From Phormidium tanganyikae FI6-MK23 (GTDB lineage Bacteria; Cyanobacteriota; Cyanobacteriia; Leptolyngbyales; Leptolyngbyaceae): a stretch of 64,000 bases of DNA. A program made the translations under genes and the position numbers. Location: assembly GCA_019359175.1 (NCBI GenBank), contig JAHHHU010000001.1, positions 475,157 to 539,156 on the forward strand. Reading direction: 5' to 3'. Below are positions 46,373 through 55,520 of the stretch, one piece after another. The notes beneath the pieces are model-generated. The model was not told where the DNA came from, made no database searches, and saw only the letters and a program-made list of their open reading frames with translations. Each line of letters begins with the position of its first letter. Positions within the stretch are counted from its first letter, which is position 1.

Positions 46373-48049
46373 TTGAGTACAGACAAAAATCGATCAGAGA
46401 ATAAAGGCTTAGAACCATTACCAGTAGGCGGCAAAAGAAGCGACACAATCTTTATCCCAAGCAGGAGTAAGTTTGCGGAGAATCAATCTAGCCACTCCGG
46501 ATTCACGCTCATGCTACGTCAACGGCGCTCCATCCACACTCAAATTAAGACTGTCTTATTGATTCTGCTTGCTGCAATTGCAATTTCGTTCACGATCGTT
46601 GCTCGTCCCCTGTTTCATCTGATGCAGACGGCTCGAAGCGACAGCAATGAACGAGTTCCCTTGCCCTTAGAAAGCATAGATGATGCCAGTCATTTGAATC
46701 AAACGCGCATGACCGTGGTGAAGGTTTCGAGCAACTTGTCGATCGCGAAGAGACAACTCCGTGAAACCCTACAAAACGCCGAATTACATAGCAAGAAAGT
46801 AATCCCTTCCGGGTCACGTCACACCATGGGCGGTCACACGATCTATCGTGATGGCATCGCTTTAGATATGACCCAGTTCAATCAGATGCGATTGAATCCA
46901 ATCACCGGGATTCTGACTGTGCAGTCTGGAGCAACTTGGTCAACGGTGATTCCCTATTTGCATCAACATGGATTCTCGGTTGCCGTCATGCAGTCGAACA
47001 ATGATTTCTCGATCGGTGGCACGATGAGCGCAAATGCACACGGCTGGCAGCATGATCATCCTCCTTTTGCCAGCACCGTTGAAAGCTTTCAATTGATGCT
47101 TGCGGATGGCAGAGTCGTTCGTTGTTCTCGGCAAGAGAATGCAGAACTCTTCTCGCTCGTCTTAGGTGGATATGGTCTGTTTGGCATTGTTTTGGATGTG
47201 AACTTAAGAGCGGTTCCCGATCAACTCTATACTGCACAGCGCACTATCGTTCCAAGTCAAGCTTATATAGAAACCTACCGCAGTAAAGTTTCAGAAAAAA
47301 CGGGCATGGCGTATGGAAGATTGTCGATCGCGCCAGAAAACTTCTTACAAGAAGCAATCTTGACGGTTTACGATCAAGTGCCTTCTGAACAACCATTACC
47401 GCTCACCGCTTCCTCAGACTCTCAACTGGCTCGCACTATATTTCGCGGCAGCGTTGGCAGTGACTATGGAAAATCCCTGCGCTGGCAATTGGAGAAGCTG
47501 AGCGGGGGAGAAGCAGGATCTGAAGTGTCTCGCAATCAAATTCTGAATCGTCCGTCTACCCTGTTCGAGAATCACAAGCAGGCAGAGACAGAAATCTTGC
47601 ATGAGTACTTTATTCCACCAGAATCTTTGGAACCATTTTTAGAAAAGTGCCGCCAAATTATTCCAGCCCATCAAGCCGATTTATTAAATGTGACGATTCG
47701 GAATGTGCATCCAGATTCAGATAGCTTTCTGCGATATGCAGATCGAGAGATGTTCGGCTTAGTGATGCTGTTTCATCAAGCGCGAACTCCGGCCGAGGAC
47801 GCCAAAATGCAAGCGCTCACTCAAGAACTGATTGAAGCAGCACTGGCAGTTGGAGGCCGATACTATCTTCCGTATCGGCTTCATGCGACTCCTGAGCAAT
47901 TCGATCGTGCTTACCCACAAGGACGTGAGTTTTTTCAACTCAAGCGCAAATACGACCCGAATCAACTGTTTCAAAATCAGTTCTATGCCCGATATGGTCT
48001 ACCTCAAGTTCCAGGGCTGGTTCATTGGAAGAAGGAAAAAAGGTTATAG
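46373..48049 (+). CDS. Membrane-anchored FAD-linked oxidase
   Basis: 558 aa if TTG 46373 is used, 512 aa from ATG 46511 (MLRQRRSIHTQ), which better fits the following single membrane helix TVLLILLAAIAISFTIV. The rest is a vanillyl-alcohol-oxidase-type FAD domain: GSRHTMGGHTIYRDGIALDM, SGATWSTVIPYLHQHGF, DFSIGGTMSANAHGWQ, LGGYGLFGIVLDV, and C-terminal YDPNQLFQNQF. Related enzymes oxidise sugars or alcohols; substrate unknown. It lies just outside the IS6 copy. Confidence 0.82.
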   Translation: MSTDKNRSENKGLEPLPVGGKRSDTIFIPSRSKFAENQSSHSGFTLMLRQRRSIHTQIKTVLLILLAAIAISFTIVARPLFHLMQTARSDSNERVPLPLESIDDASHLNQTRMTVVKVSSNLSIAKRQLRETLQNAELHSKKVIPSGSRHTMGGHTIYRDGIALDMTQFNQMRLNPITGILTVQSGATWSTVIPYLHQHGFSVAVMQSNNDFSIGGTMSANAHGWQHDHPPFASTVESFQLMLADGRVVRCSRQENAELFSLVLGGYGLFGIVLDVNLRAVPDQLYTAQRTIVPSQAYIETYRSKVSEKTGMAYGRLSIAPENFLQEAILTVYDQVPSEQPLPLTASSDSQLARTIFRGSVGSDYGKSLRWQLEKLSGGEAGSEVSRNQILNRPSTLFENHKQAETEILHEYFIPPESLEPFLEKCRQIIPAHQADLLNVTIRNVHPDSDSFLRYADREMFGLVMLFHQARTPAEDAKMQALTQELIEAALAVGGRYYLPYRLHATPEQFDRAYPQGREFFQLKRKYDPNQLFQNQFYARYGLPQVPGLVHWKKEKRL

Positions 48050-48662
48050 ACATCGTGGGCAACGTGACGAATGGCTTGAGTCATCGAGCAAAAGCCGCGT
48101 TGCCGAACAGATTAATTAATCGAGTGTTTCCCTAGGGGGTACGAACTTTAGGCTCAGGCTGGAAGTTTCTCTGGGAGGAATGCGTGAAGTTGAACGGCTC
48201 GGGTCAACCAAAGCCAGAAACTGTTGGATGAATCAGGGTTTCTAATCTCTTGATGAGGTGTACAGTGCCAAATTAAATGACATCGGGACAAATTCGTATC
48301 ATCCAGCCAGTCTGGTCGCTGCATACTTCCAAGCATTGAAGTTGATACCAGTTTGTCTCCCCCTGTTCAGACTCAAAGCTAAACCCCAGTAGAGACAAGC
48401 TTCACACGTTTGATGACATCAACGTGGCACCACGACAAATAAAAAGCCACTGTACACTTTTAGCTGAACTTTGCGAGTAATTCACGAACCAGCCGATCGC
48501 TAAATTCCTCGTCGTTTGAGTTTTTCTCGAAATTGCTGCAAATCCGCGATCGCACTTTTCAACACAGCGAAACCCCGTTGATCGCGCTTCTGGTGAGAGG
48601 CAGATCGACGGGGTTAGTAAAATTGTAGTGGCAATACTACAAATGAATTACGAGGCTAGACC
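48050..48662. other. Accessory spacer without a supportable gene
   Basis: About 610 bp. Short frames on both strands lack start signals and domains. One minus frame at 48154-48336 has a tryptophan-rich stretch (FWLWLTRAVQLHAF) that could be a transposon relic, but I cannot name it. Confidence 0.35.
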
Positions 48663-48860
48663 ATGCTATCTGGAACTTTGAGCTTAGGCAATCGCGCGAA
48701 CTGCGAGAAACCGAAAACAAAATATCTCTGTCATTTTGAGGCAAAAAACATCTACGGCGGCGAAATCACGATCGTCTGCCCAGACTGGAAAGAATCGTAT
48801 TGGACAGCGCAACTGAGCGACCATCCAGCGATCCAGAATTTCAAAGTCTCGCATTTTTGA
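48663..48860 (+). CDS. Small hypothetical protein
   Basis: 65 aa (MLSGTLSLGNRANCEKP, YLCHFEAKNIYGGEITIVCPDW, TAQLSDHPAIQNFKVSHF). The beta-rich pattern is plausible for a small phage- or plasmid-encoded protein. No family recognised. Possible because it has a good codon pattern for the whole frame; otherwise unproven. Confidence 0.45.
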   Translation: MLSGTLSLGNRANCEKPKTKYLCHFEAKNIYGGEITIVCPDWKESYWTAQLSDHPAIQNFKVSHF

Positions 48861-48929
48861 GCCTGCAATCCCACCAAATACGATCGCGCTCCCGTTCCAC
48901 CCGCAACTAAGAAAGTGCGATCGTATTTT

Positions 48930-49520
48930 CTATCCTTTCTCCAGTCGATCGACTCTCCAACCGCTAGGCTGGTTTGAATCTTCTTTCAGCACTAGGTTGA
49001 ATCGCGCTAGACCTGCAACGATCGAGTTCCAATCCGAGTCGATGCCGTAGTAACTTGCGAGTAATTTCAGAGCCGCTTCCTTGTTATGCAGTTCAAGCTC
49101 AAAGTCCAGTGATTCCCCAACTTTTTCGCCATCTTTGCCGAACACGGGACGCTTGCGCCCTTTCACCCGTCTGATCGCTTGCGCCTGCTCAGAGGGAATC
49201 TCAGAGGAGGGCTTGAAGTCCACTGAATCGGTTGTCCAGCTTGCGACATCCTTGATATTGGCAAACGCGATCGTTTTCAGTTGGGCGATCACCTCTAACA
49301 GAGTGTGATCAGTTGCCTGTACCAGTTTTGCCCGTCTGGTTTCGAGGTATGTCTGAACGCGATCATCGGTTAGCAGGCGATAACTTTGCTTGCGTAGCGC
49401 ATCTGAATTCCCCGCGTACCCTGCTGCTTTCAGCGCTTCTAGTGCATTCATCGAGACGAAATAAGCATCAGCGAATCGCCTCGCTCTTTCCGGGATTTCA
49501 GTCGATCGTGTTTTCGCCAT
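48930..49520 (-). CDS. Phage terminase small subunit-like protein
   Basis: 196 aa. N-terminal ERARRFADAYFVSMNALEALKAAGY and KQSYRLLTDDRVQTYLETRRAKL correspond to the helix-turn-helix DNA-recognition domain of terS. The middle ITQLKTIAFANIKDV-like region (VIAQLKTIAFANIKD) and the C-terminal HNKEAALKLLASYYGI complete the family pattern. Terminase selects phage DNA for packaging, but no large subunit, portal or capsid gene is near, so this is an orphan prophage remnant. Two palindromes precede it. Confidence 0.85.
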   Translation of the reverse strand: MAKTRSTEIPERARRFADAYFVSMNALEALKAAGYAGNSDALRKQSYRLLTDDRVQTYLETRRAKLVQATDHTLLEVIAQLKTIAFANIKDVASWTTDSVDFKPSSEIPSEQAQAIRRVKGRKRPVFGKDGEKVGESLDFELELHNKEAALKLLASYYGIDSDWNSIVAGLARFNLVLKEDSNQPSGWRVDRLEKG

Positions 49521-49560
49521 TGGGACATTAAAGGACAGTTTCTAGCCCAATTTTGATGAG

Positions 49561-49617
49561 AACCGCGCACTTCTAAACGGAAAGTGCGCGGTTTTGTTTT
49601 GAAATGTCGATCGACAT
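49561..49617. terminator. Strong hairpin and palindrome upstream of the terminase gene
   Basis: AACCGCGCACTT (49561-49572) pairs with AAGTGCGCGGTT (49582-49593), followed on the plus strand by TTGTTTTG. A perfect palindrome ATGTCGATCGACAT is at 49604-49617. Plus-strand terminator or terS operator. Confidence 0.55.
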
Positions 49618-49692
49618 TTTAGCGGTGAGGGTCAAGTGAAGGCGAACCACGAATTCAGAGCCATTCAGATTCTGGGAAACGCGACAAAATCG

Positions 49693-49875
49693 CTAATTCG
49701 CATACTGCTGTCCGAATTTCTGACACCATTCCCGAATCGTTTCGTAGGTTACTTCAATGGCACGATACAGCATCATTTTCTCGATATCCCCATAGCTCAA
49801 CGGAAAGGTATAATGCAGCCAAACGCAATAGCTAATAATTTCGCCGGGGAATCGATGACGGGAATACATGGGCAA
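49693..49875 (-). pseudogene. N-terminal fragment of an IS6-family transposase
   Basis: RHRFPGEIISYCVWLHYTFPLSYGDIEKMML and VTYETIREWCQKFGQQYAN give the helix-turn-helix domain of a second IS6 branch. The catalytic DDE domain is absent, and the frame stops at 49693. Relic of an old insertion. Confidence 0.8.
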
Positions 49876-50344
49876 GCAGGCGCGATCAAGGTTGAACTAG
49901 TACGATTATTCTATATTCAGGTTAATCTGACAATACCAAATTAATTCCTAGATTGAACTTTACTGATCCCTTTGATCCTTAAATTTTCGATTCTTTCCAA
50001 GTGTTTTTTTTAGAACAACCTCCAGGTAAGGTGTCTATGGTTTTAACTGAATCGAAAAAGTTCAATCATTCTCGATACAGTAGTCGATTTCGATCGAAAG
50101 TCGCCTTATGAGTTCAGCAGGACTCGTTAAATCTTGTGCCGTATAGGGTAGAAGTCGCGAGTCTGCTGCCTGCCGCCACGAGTGTGCTGAGGTGGTAACT
50201 CTGCTTGAATTTGAAGCAGTGAGAAAATCCCGCAGTTGACTATTTCAGCTTCAAGGAACGGGTAGCGGCAAGGGTCGCCCAAATGACGCGGTAGCTGAGA
50301 TTTGTTAAGACTGACTTGAATGGTGAGAAAGGAAGGGGCTGGAT
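49876..50344. other. AT-rich spacer ahead of the PLD-helicase gene
   Basis: No gene supported. A small frame (MSSAGLVKSCAV) at 50108 is too short to trust. The last 200 bp may contain the promoter of the gene at 50345. Confidence 0.35.
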
Positions 50345-51529
50345 ATGCCACGCATTTTTGACAATATCGAACTGAAGTTGCTGCCAGCCCTCAAAGACAA
50401 TTTGAGAGCAGCAAAGCGGGCAGATTTCTGCGTTGGCTATTTCAATCTCAGAGGCTGGCGGCTACTTGATGAGTTGATCGAGCAGTTCTCAGGCGGTGAG
50501 GGAAACTGCTGTCGCCTGTTGGTGGGAATGCAAACTCTACCCAAGGACGAGTTTCATGCCGCCCGTTCTCTCGGTTCCAGCGATCAAGGGATCGACCAGG
50601 GAGAAGCCGTTCGCCTGAAAAAGCGCATTGCTGAAGAATTCCGAGAACAACTTACTGTTGGAGCGCCGACCAATCAGGATGAAGAAGGATTACGGCGGCT
50701 CAGTGCTCAACTAAAAGCTAGGAAACTCGTCGTCAAGCTGTTTCTACGCCACACCTTACATGCCAAGCTTTATCTGGTCCACCATCCTGATGCGATCAAC
50801 TCCCCGATCGTTGGTTTCTTGGGCAGCAGCAACTTGACCCTGGCAGGTTTAGGTAAGCAGGGTGAATTGAACGTTGACGTGCTGGAGCCAGATGCCGCAA
50901 TCAAGTTACAAAAGTGGTTTGACGATCGCTGGCAAGATCGTTTCTGCGTTGACATCTCAGACGAGCTAGTAAAGCTGATTGACGAAAGTTGGGCACGGGA
51001 AGAACTGGTTCCGCCCTATCACGTCTATTTGAAGATGGCCTATCACCTTTCTCAAGAGGCTCGTACTGGTTTATCCGAATATCGAATCCCCCGTGACTTT
51101 GGCGATCGCCTGTTCGACTTCCAAAAAGCGGCTGTCCAGATTGCGGCTCACCATGTCAACAAACGGGGCGGGGTGCTGGTCGGTGATGTAGTCGGTTTGG
51201 GAAAAACGCTAGTCGGCACTGCCCTAGCGCGAATCTTACAGGAAGACTCGTTCCTAGAAACTCTGATCATTTGCCCTAAAAACTTGGTTTCGATGTGGCA
51301 GGACTATGTACGGGAATATCGGCTCATTGCTGAAGTGCTACCCATCAGCCAGGTTCAAACGAAACTTCCCAACCTCCGACGCTATCGGGTTGTGCTGATC
51401 GACGAGAGTCATAACCTGAGAAACCGCGAAGGACGGCGCTATCGAGCAATTCAGGAGTACATCGCTATCAACGAAAGTAAATGTATCCTCTTGACTGCCA
51501 CACCCTATAACAAAACGGTAGTGATCTAG
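50345..51529 (+). pseudogene. PLD-SNF2 helicase truncated by a small inverted-repeat element
   Basis: The 394-aa product starts with a phospholipase-D-type domain: DFCVGYFNLRGW, LHAKLYLVHHPD (H139, K141) and LGSSNLT (about 160). It continues into SNF2-type helicase motif I (GDVVGLGKT, about 280), Ia-like TLIICPKNLVSMW, DEAH-like LIDESHN (about 353) and LLTATPYNKT. It then ends where an inverted-repeat element supplies the stop codon. The second RecA lobe and C-terminus are missing. Complete relatives occur in bacterial defence and DNA-repair loci (general knowledge). The upstream part is well preserved, so truncation is probably recent. Confidence 0.85.
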
Positions 51530-51596
51530 ACCTGTGGATATCCTCGCTGCAATCCTCACTGCTGATGGGTTCTGTAAACCTGATCCACAGGTCTAG
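51526..51596. mobile_element. MITE-like element, copy 1
   Basis: Terminal inverted repeats CTAGACCTGTGGAT and ATCCACAGGTCTAG enclose about 43 bp. The same element, 10 bp shorter and inverted, is at 55035-55095. Copy 1 ends the helicase frame. Confidence 0.8.
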
Positions 51597-51617
51597 CGCA
51601 TCACGAATCATTCGTTC

Positions 51618-51672
51618 CGCTCAAGTGCGGTCGAACTCGTTTGTCCAGTTCCGGCGCATAACTCAGCACCGC
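51618..51672. mobile_element. Small IS6 transposase fragment
   Basis: AGTGCGGTCGAACTCGTTTG and the following 25 bp match 45908-45955 of the IS6 copy, with about six differences. It supplies the last codons and stop of the FAD monooxygenase gene. Confidence 0.75.
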
Positions 51673-53048
51673 CTCCATTGCTTGCTAAAAGCATGCACCA
51701 AGACTTGAGCCAAAATAGACGGTTGAAAAAGCGAGATCGAGGGTTTGAGCATGTGCAGCACTTCCAGAAAGGTGTGATGCACTGAAGCTCGATTGATGCC
51801 AATTTCCATTAACTGATCCCAATACCAACTTACAAACCGGCTGCTAGCGCTGATCGGTTTACCTTGTGTGCTGTGATAGCGATTGTCCATTCCGGTTGCA
51901 GTTGACCATGCCTCTTGATGTGCCTTCGCCAGTTGTTTTTGCAGAGAATGGGTTTGCTGGTCGAGGTCATCAATAGAGTGATGCTGGAAAAATTGATCGA
52001 CAATCATTGCTTCGAGAGAAGCAACAGTCATCGCTTGTCCATAGGTGGGATTGAGCAAGCAAGCTGCATGTCCGACCACAATCAAGCGGGCCGGAGAATG
52101 CGAGAGTTGCTCATAATGGCGCAGACGGTTTTCATTGCCATAGTAAGCATAGGGCGGTGTGAGCGGTATTGCCTGCCGCATAGCCTCTACCAAGATTGGC
52201 ATAGGCAGACTGCAAGCAAAAGCTAAAAAACCCTCTTCGTCAGTGGGAGGATAATCACGATCACCACCGACTAAACTTACAATCCAGCGAGCCTGCTGAG
52301 GATTAGATTCATCACCCTCGATCGGGAAAATAGCTCCACCTCGACGTTGGTGTGGCGGTGCGGATGGCATAAACATCATTTTCCAATCCACGGATAGATT
52401 GGATGGCGGTTGATAAATTTGGGCAACATAGCCGACAAAAGCATTCACTTTGGTTTCGGGTGGCGGCTGGTATCCCAAGGCTTCTAACCATTCTGGCGTG
52501 CGTGATGCTTTGCCGCTCGCGTCCACAATCAGATCGGCATACAAATTCTCACCAACCTCAATGTTGGAGTCTTCATGTCGATGCAAGGATATACCAACAA
52601 TCTTCGTATGCTCTGCATTTGTTAACAATCCGCGCACACTAGCTTTTGTCAAAAATTGCACTTCAGGAAATGCGGCTAACCGACGGCGAATGCTCCAATC
52701 CAATAAGTCTCGGCTAAAAGCAAGCAACATTAAGCCTGAAGGAGCCCGAGCTGCCAAGCCTGCGGAAGTGCAAAAGACAAGGTCTTGCATACTATCTAGC
52801 TCGATCGCGCCCCTATCAATCAGTTCTGCTTTAAGCCCCGGAAACAACTGTTCAAAGATTTGTTGTCCCCGTAGCATCAGCGTGTGTGGAAAGCGAGAGT
52901 GGGGCACGCCCTTTCGGGGCACTGGCTGATCCGGGTAGACATCGCGCTCAACAATCGTAACGCGATCAAAATGATTTGCCAGTACCCGACCCATAAGCAG
53001 TCCTGCCAAACTACCACCAATGACTAAAGCATGAGTTTTGTGTTGCAT
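51663..53048 (-). CDS. FAD-dependent monooxygenase-like oxidoreductase
   Basis: 461 aa. Rossmann motif ALVIGGSLAGLLMGRVL at the start, a central ADLIVDASGKASRTPEW (DG-like motif) and VVGHAACLLNPTYGQAMTVAS for the FAD ribityl region. This is a group A flavoprotein hydroxylase/halogenase-like fold. An AAGGAGGT Shine-Dalgarno lies four bases before ATG 53048 (a second ATG is at 53051). The last residues (SKQWRRC) derive from an IS6 fragment, so the true C-terminus is slightly lost. Substrate unknown. Confidence 0.88.
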   Translation of the reverse strand: MQHKTHALVIGGSLAGLLMGRVLANHFDRVTIVERDVYPDQPVPRKGVPHSRFPHTLMLRGQQIFEQLFPGLKAELIDRGAIELDSMQDLVFCTSAGLAARAPSGLMLLAFSRDLLDWSIRRRLAAFPEVQFLTKASVRGLLTNAEHTKIVGISLHRHEDSNIEVGENLYADLIVDASGKASRTPEWLEALGYQPPPETKVNAFVGYVAQIYQPPSNLSVDWKMMFMPSAPPHQRRGGAIFPIEGDESNPQQARWIVSLVGGDRDYPPTDEEGFLAFACSLPMPILVEAMRQAIPLTPPYAYYGNENRLRHYEQLSHSPARLIVVGHAACLLNPTYGQAMTVASLEAMIVDQFFQHHSIDDLDQQTHSLQKQLAKAHQEAWSTATGMDNRYHSTQGKPISASSRFVSWYWDQLMEIGINRASVHHTFLEVLHMLKPSISLFQPSILAQVLVHAFSKQWRRC

Positions 53049-53129
53049 CATGACCTCCTTTGAGGTGTCCAAACAACTTGCTCGGACTGAGTTGCTCATC
53101 TCTCATTCTAATCACGTCGCCTGAAGCTT

Positions 53130-53459
53130 TTGTATTGTGCGATCGCGCTTTCTGTTCCTGTTGCTGCACAGTCCCCCAAAATCGGATGTACGTTTCAGGG
53201 TAAAGGGACTTTTCTACGCGATCGTTGTTCATTCTCGAACTCTGGAGCACTCTCCCGATTTATCCCCAAAAGCACAACGTTGGATTGGAATGATGGAGTC
53301 AGAACCCAAATCGAATTTTTGACTATCGAATCGCTACACATGGGCGCAGCAGAGGGGACGGCAACGATCGACGGTGAACCCGCTACATTTAAGACGTTCT
53401 CTGACGGTGGCAAGTGCATTACGGTTGTGAAAAGTGGTAACTCTGTCTGCTACCGCTAA
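53130..53459 (+). CDS. Exported hypothetical protein
   Basis: 109 aa from TTG 53130. The first 15 residues (CAIALSVPVAAQS) look like the end of a signal peptide; the start may be incomplete. The rest, KIGCTFQGKGTFLRDRCSF, TLDWNDGVRTQIEF and GKCITVVKSGNSVCYR, has four cysteines and is probably disulfide-bonded outside the cytoplasm. No family recognised. Confidence 0.5.
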   Translation: MYCAIALSVPVAAQSPKIGCTFQGKGTFLRDRCSFSNSGALSRFIPKSTTLDWNDGVRTQIEFLTIESLHMGAAEGTATIDGEPATFKTFSDGGKCITVVKSGNSVCYR

Positions 53460-53502
53460 ATTCTCTAATGTGGCACCGACCAAGGTGAAACAAGATCGCG
53501 TT

Positions 53503-54165
53503 TCACCATTCGATTGACTTGTAACGGTGGGGTGCAAGGGCGGTGTAGCGTACCGTGTGCTGGATGTTCCGATGCCCTAGCCACGATTGAATCAATCGAG
53601 CGTCATAGCCCTTATTTGCTAGGTAATAGCCGCAGGCATGGCGGAGCATATGAGCATGAATTTTGAATCCTAGCTCTGGTTCCGCTCGTTCTCCGAGTCG
53701 TTCGATAATTTTCCCAATGCCGGGAGCCTCGATCGCGTTCTTGGTTTCGTAGCGCTTCCCTTTGACCAAGCGAGATTTATTCGCTCGTCGCACTAGAAAC
53801 GATTCACCTTTCTGATTTGCAAAGACATAGGGGCAGAGATCGTAGTGCTTCAATGCCTTCAATGCTTCAATTTCATCCTCTTGTAGCGGATGAACGCCGC
53901 TCTCTGACTTCTTGAGCCGACGAATAAAGACTGTTTTGGCTTCCAGGTCGATGCTGCTCCATCTGAGCATTCCTGCTTCGGTCTGCCGTAACCCGTGGCG
54001 ATACATCAGCAGCGCTAACGCATAATCGCGATCTCGTTGCCGTCCCGATGACTGGGCAATGAGCAAAATGGTATTCATCTCATCAGCGGTCAAATATTCG
54101 CGATCGCGATAGTGGTCGTTCGACTTCCGAAAATTCCTCACCGCCCCTTCCGTAGTCATGCTCAT
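53503..54165 (-). CDS. Tyrosine recombinase, FimB/FimE-like
   Basis: 220 aa. It lacks the N-terminal core-binding domain of larger integrases, as in Fim-type invertases. Catalytic residues: R in MYRHGLRQTE, H-x-x-R in AHMLRHACGYY, H in SWLGHRNIQ, and the tyrosine in TVRYTAL; a lysine in RLKKSESG. Such enzymes cut and rejoin DNA at inverted or direct sites. A perfect palindrome lies 13 bp upstream and a divergent RHH/zinc gene follows. It may be the integrase of this accessory block or an invertase. Confidence 0.92.
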   Translation of the reverse strand: MSMTTEGAVRNFRKSNDHYRDREYLTADEMNTILLIAQSSGRQRDRDYALALLMYRHGLRQTEAGMLRWSSIDLEAKTVFIRRLKKSESGVHPLQEDEIEALKALKHYDLCPYVFANQKGESFLVRRANKSRLVKGKRYETKNAIEAPGIGKIIERLGERAEPELGFKIHAHMLRHACGYYLANKGYDARLIQSWLGHRNIQHTVRYTALAPHRYKSIEW

Positions 54166-54177
54166 CGTCTCGAAATA

Positions 54178-54213
54178 TCAATGGGTATACAATAGGTATT
54201 GTATACCCATTGA
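54178..54213. promoter_or_regulatory. Perfect 17-bp palindrome upstream of the recombinase
   Basis: TCAATGGGTATACAATA (54178-54194), GG, then TATTGTATACCCATTGA (54197-54213). It begins 13 bp upstream of the recombinase start codon, so it probably overlaps its promoter. Operator or recombination core site; I could not find a second copy in the window. Confidence 0.7.
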
Positions 54214-54429
54214 TCGAACGATTTCATTGACTTTCCGGGTTCTAGTCCGTTTCGCTAACACTGTTAGTCGCAGCTTATCAATCGATTAACATTGAAAACA
54301 CCTGAAACCCGCATTCTCTCGTTAAACGATAAGGTCAGCTTATGCAGTAGCGCTGATATCCCCTTGCACAAGGACGATCGCGAATCTAAGCAAAATTGAA
54401 CGACAGCGTTAGCAAGCAGACAAGTATTT

Positions 54430-54909
54430 ATGCCCACGATGAGAAATGTCGGCATTCGACTGCCGCAAAGTGCGATCGACAAACTGAATGAGCGCTCTCG
54501 ATCGTCTGGCAAAACTCTGACCGACCTATGCCGAAATGCAATTCTGCATCGGTTGGGGTTGCCACCGGAGCCGTCCGAGTCTGAGCATTGGGCGCAAATT
54601 AGCGATCGTCTTTCCAGAATTGAGCAATTGCTAGGGCAGAGCGGAACTTTGCCCTCTGAGAGTGGGCTGCAAGGGGGCTTCGGAAATGTGGCGATATATT
54701 CTCACGTTCAAGAATCGCCTGAAACAGAGCAACCGTTAGAAATAGTGCATTATCAGTCTTTATATGTGAATGATGATGGCTGGATCACCTGCCCAAACTG
54801 CGGCAGTTTAAACAACGATTGGGTAAGTGATGTCGATGCGGATCAAGAAGTGCGATCGCTCAAATGTCAGGAATGCGATCTCGTTTCACTGCTCGATGTG
54901 ATGAAGTGA
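54430..54909 (+). CDS. RHH-type DNA-binding protein with zinc ribbon
   Basis: 159 aa. N-terminal MRNVGIRLPQSAIDKLNERS and SGKTLTDLCRNAILHRLG form a ribbon-helix-helix. A linker follows, then WITCPNCGS...LKCQECDLVSLL, with four cysteines of a C-terminal zinc ribbon. An unusual combination, plausible as the regulator of the divergent recombinase. A hairpin terminator follows directly. Confidence 0.75.
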   Translation: MPTMRNVGIRLPQSAIDKLNERSRSSGKTLTDLCRNAILHRLGLPPEPSESEHWAQISDRLSRIEQLLGQSGTLPSESGLQGGFGNVAIYSHVQESPETEQPLEIVHYQSLYVNDDGWITCPNCGSLNNDWVSDVDADQEVRSLKCQECDLVSLLDVMK

Positions 54910-54925
54910 CCTCAATCAACAGACA

Positions 54926-54966
54926 CAAAAACCGACCCATGAGCGAGTTGATCATGGGTCGGTTTT
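54926..54966 (+). terminator. Terminator after the RHH/zinc gene
   Basis: AAAACCGACCCATGA pairs with TCATGGGTCGGTTTT, a 15-bp stem with a short loop and T-rich end. Confidence 0.85.
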
Positions 54967-55034
54967 ACATTACAGATCAGGAATACGGGAATTGCATAAT
55001 TCACAGACTGATCGAGGTGGCAGAGGGTGATGCG

Positions 55035-55095
55035 CTAGACCTGTGGATCAGGTTTACAGAACCCATCAGCGCAGCGAGGATATCCACAGGTCTAG
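55035..55095. mobile_element. MITE-like element, copy 2
   Basis: Inverted relative to copy 1: CTAGACCTGTGGATCAGG ... GGATATCCACAGGTCTAG. About 61 bp. No gene inside. Confidence 0.8.
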
Positions 55096-55302
55096 ACCGC
55101 TACCAGAACGCCTTACCCCCGATAGGTGCGGTCGGGTTTCTTTTTGGCAAGGTAAGTGCCAGTATTTGAATTTATTTGAGCGCGGCTCGTCAAATTCTAC
55201 CGAGCGGATGATGTCGCAATTTGAAGGTTTTCTCCTGGGAGGTGGTTTATTGTCGCTTAAGGTATTGCACTATAAAGTGAAAATTAGCAGCGAGGCTGGT
55301 TC

Positions 55303-55404
55303 ATGGTTTCTCCAGATACGAACTCGAAGGCGCACTTCAGCCCAGCGCTAAAACTAAAGGGCGTTCGGGTCTTGCTAGTCGAGGATGAGGCGGATCAAGC
55401 CTAG
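55303..55404 (+). pseudogene. N-terminal fragment of a response-regulator receiver domain
   Basis: MVSPDTNSKAHFSPALKLKG, then VRVLLVEDEADQA and a TAG. The VLLVEDEAD motif is the start of a CheY-like receiver with its acidic pocket; the phospho-accepting aspartate and the rest are missing. A two-component gene was probably cut here by rearrangement. Confidence 0.7.
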
Positions 55405-55520
55405 CGCTTTAGTAAAACGCAGGTCAGCGACCAGAAATAAAAATTCCAATCGTCTGGCTGGGGGTGCTTTTTCAATTAATAGGCTATGGCTTCACTTGCT
55501 CTCATCGTCAGATGAGTATT

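Noticed and set aside
50020..50344. Group II intron or guide-RNA-like segment before the PLD-helicase gene
   Set aside because: No recognisable domain V, GUGYG start or TnpB gene.
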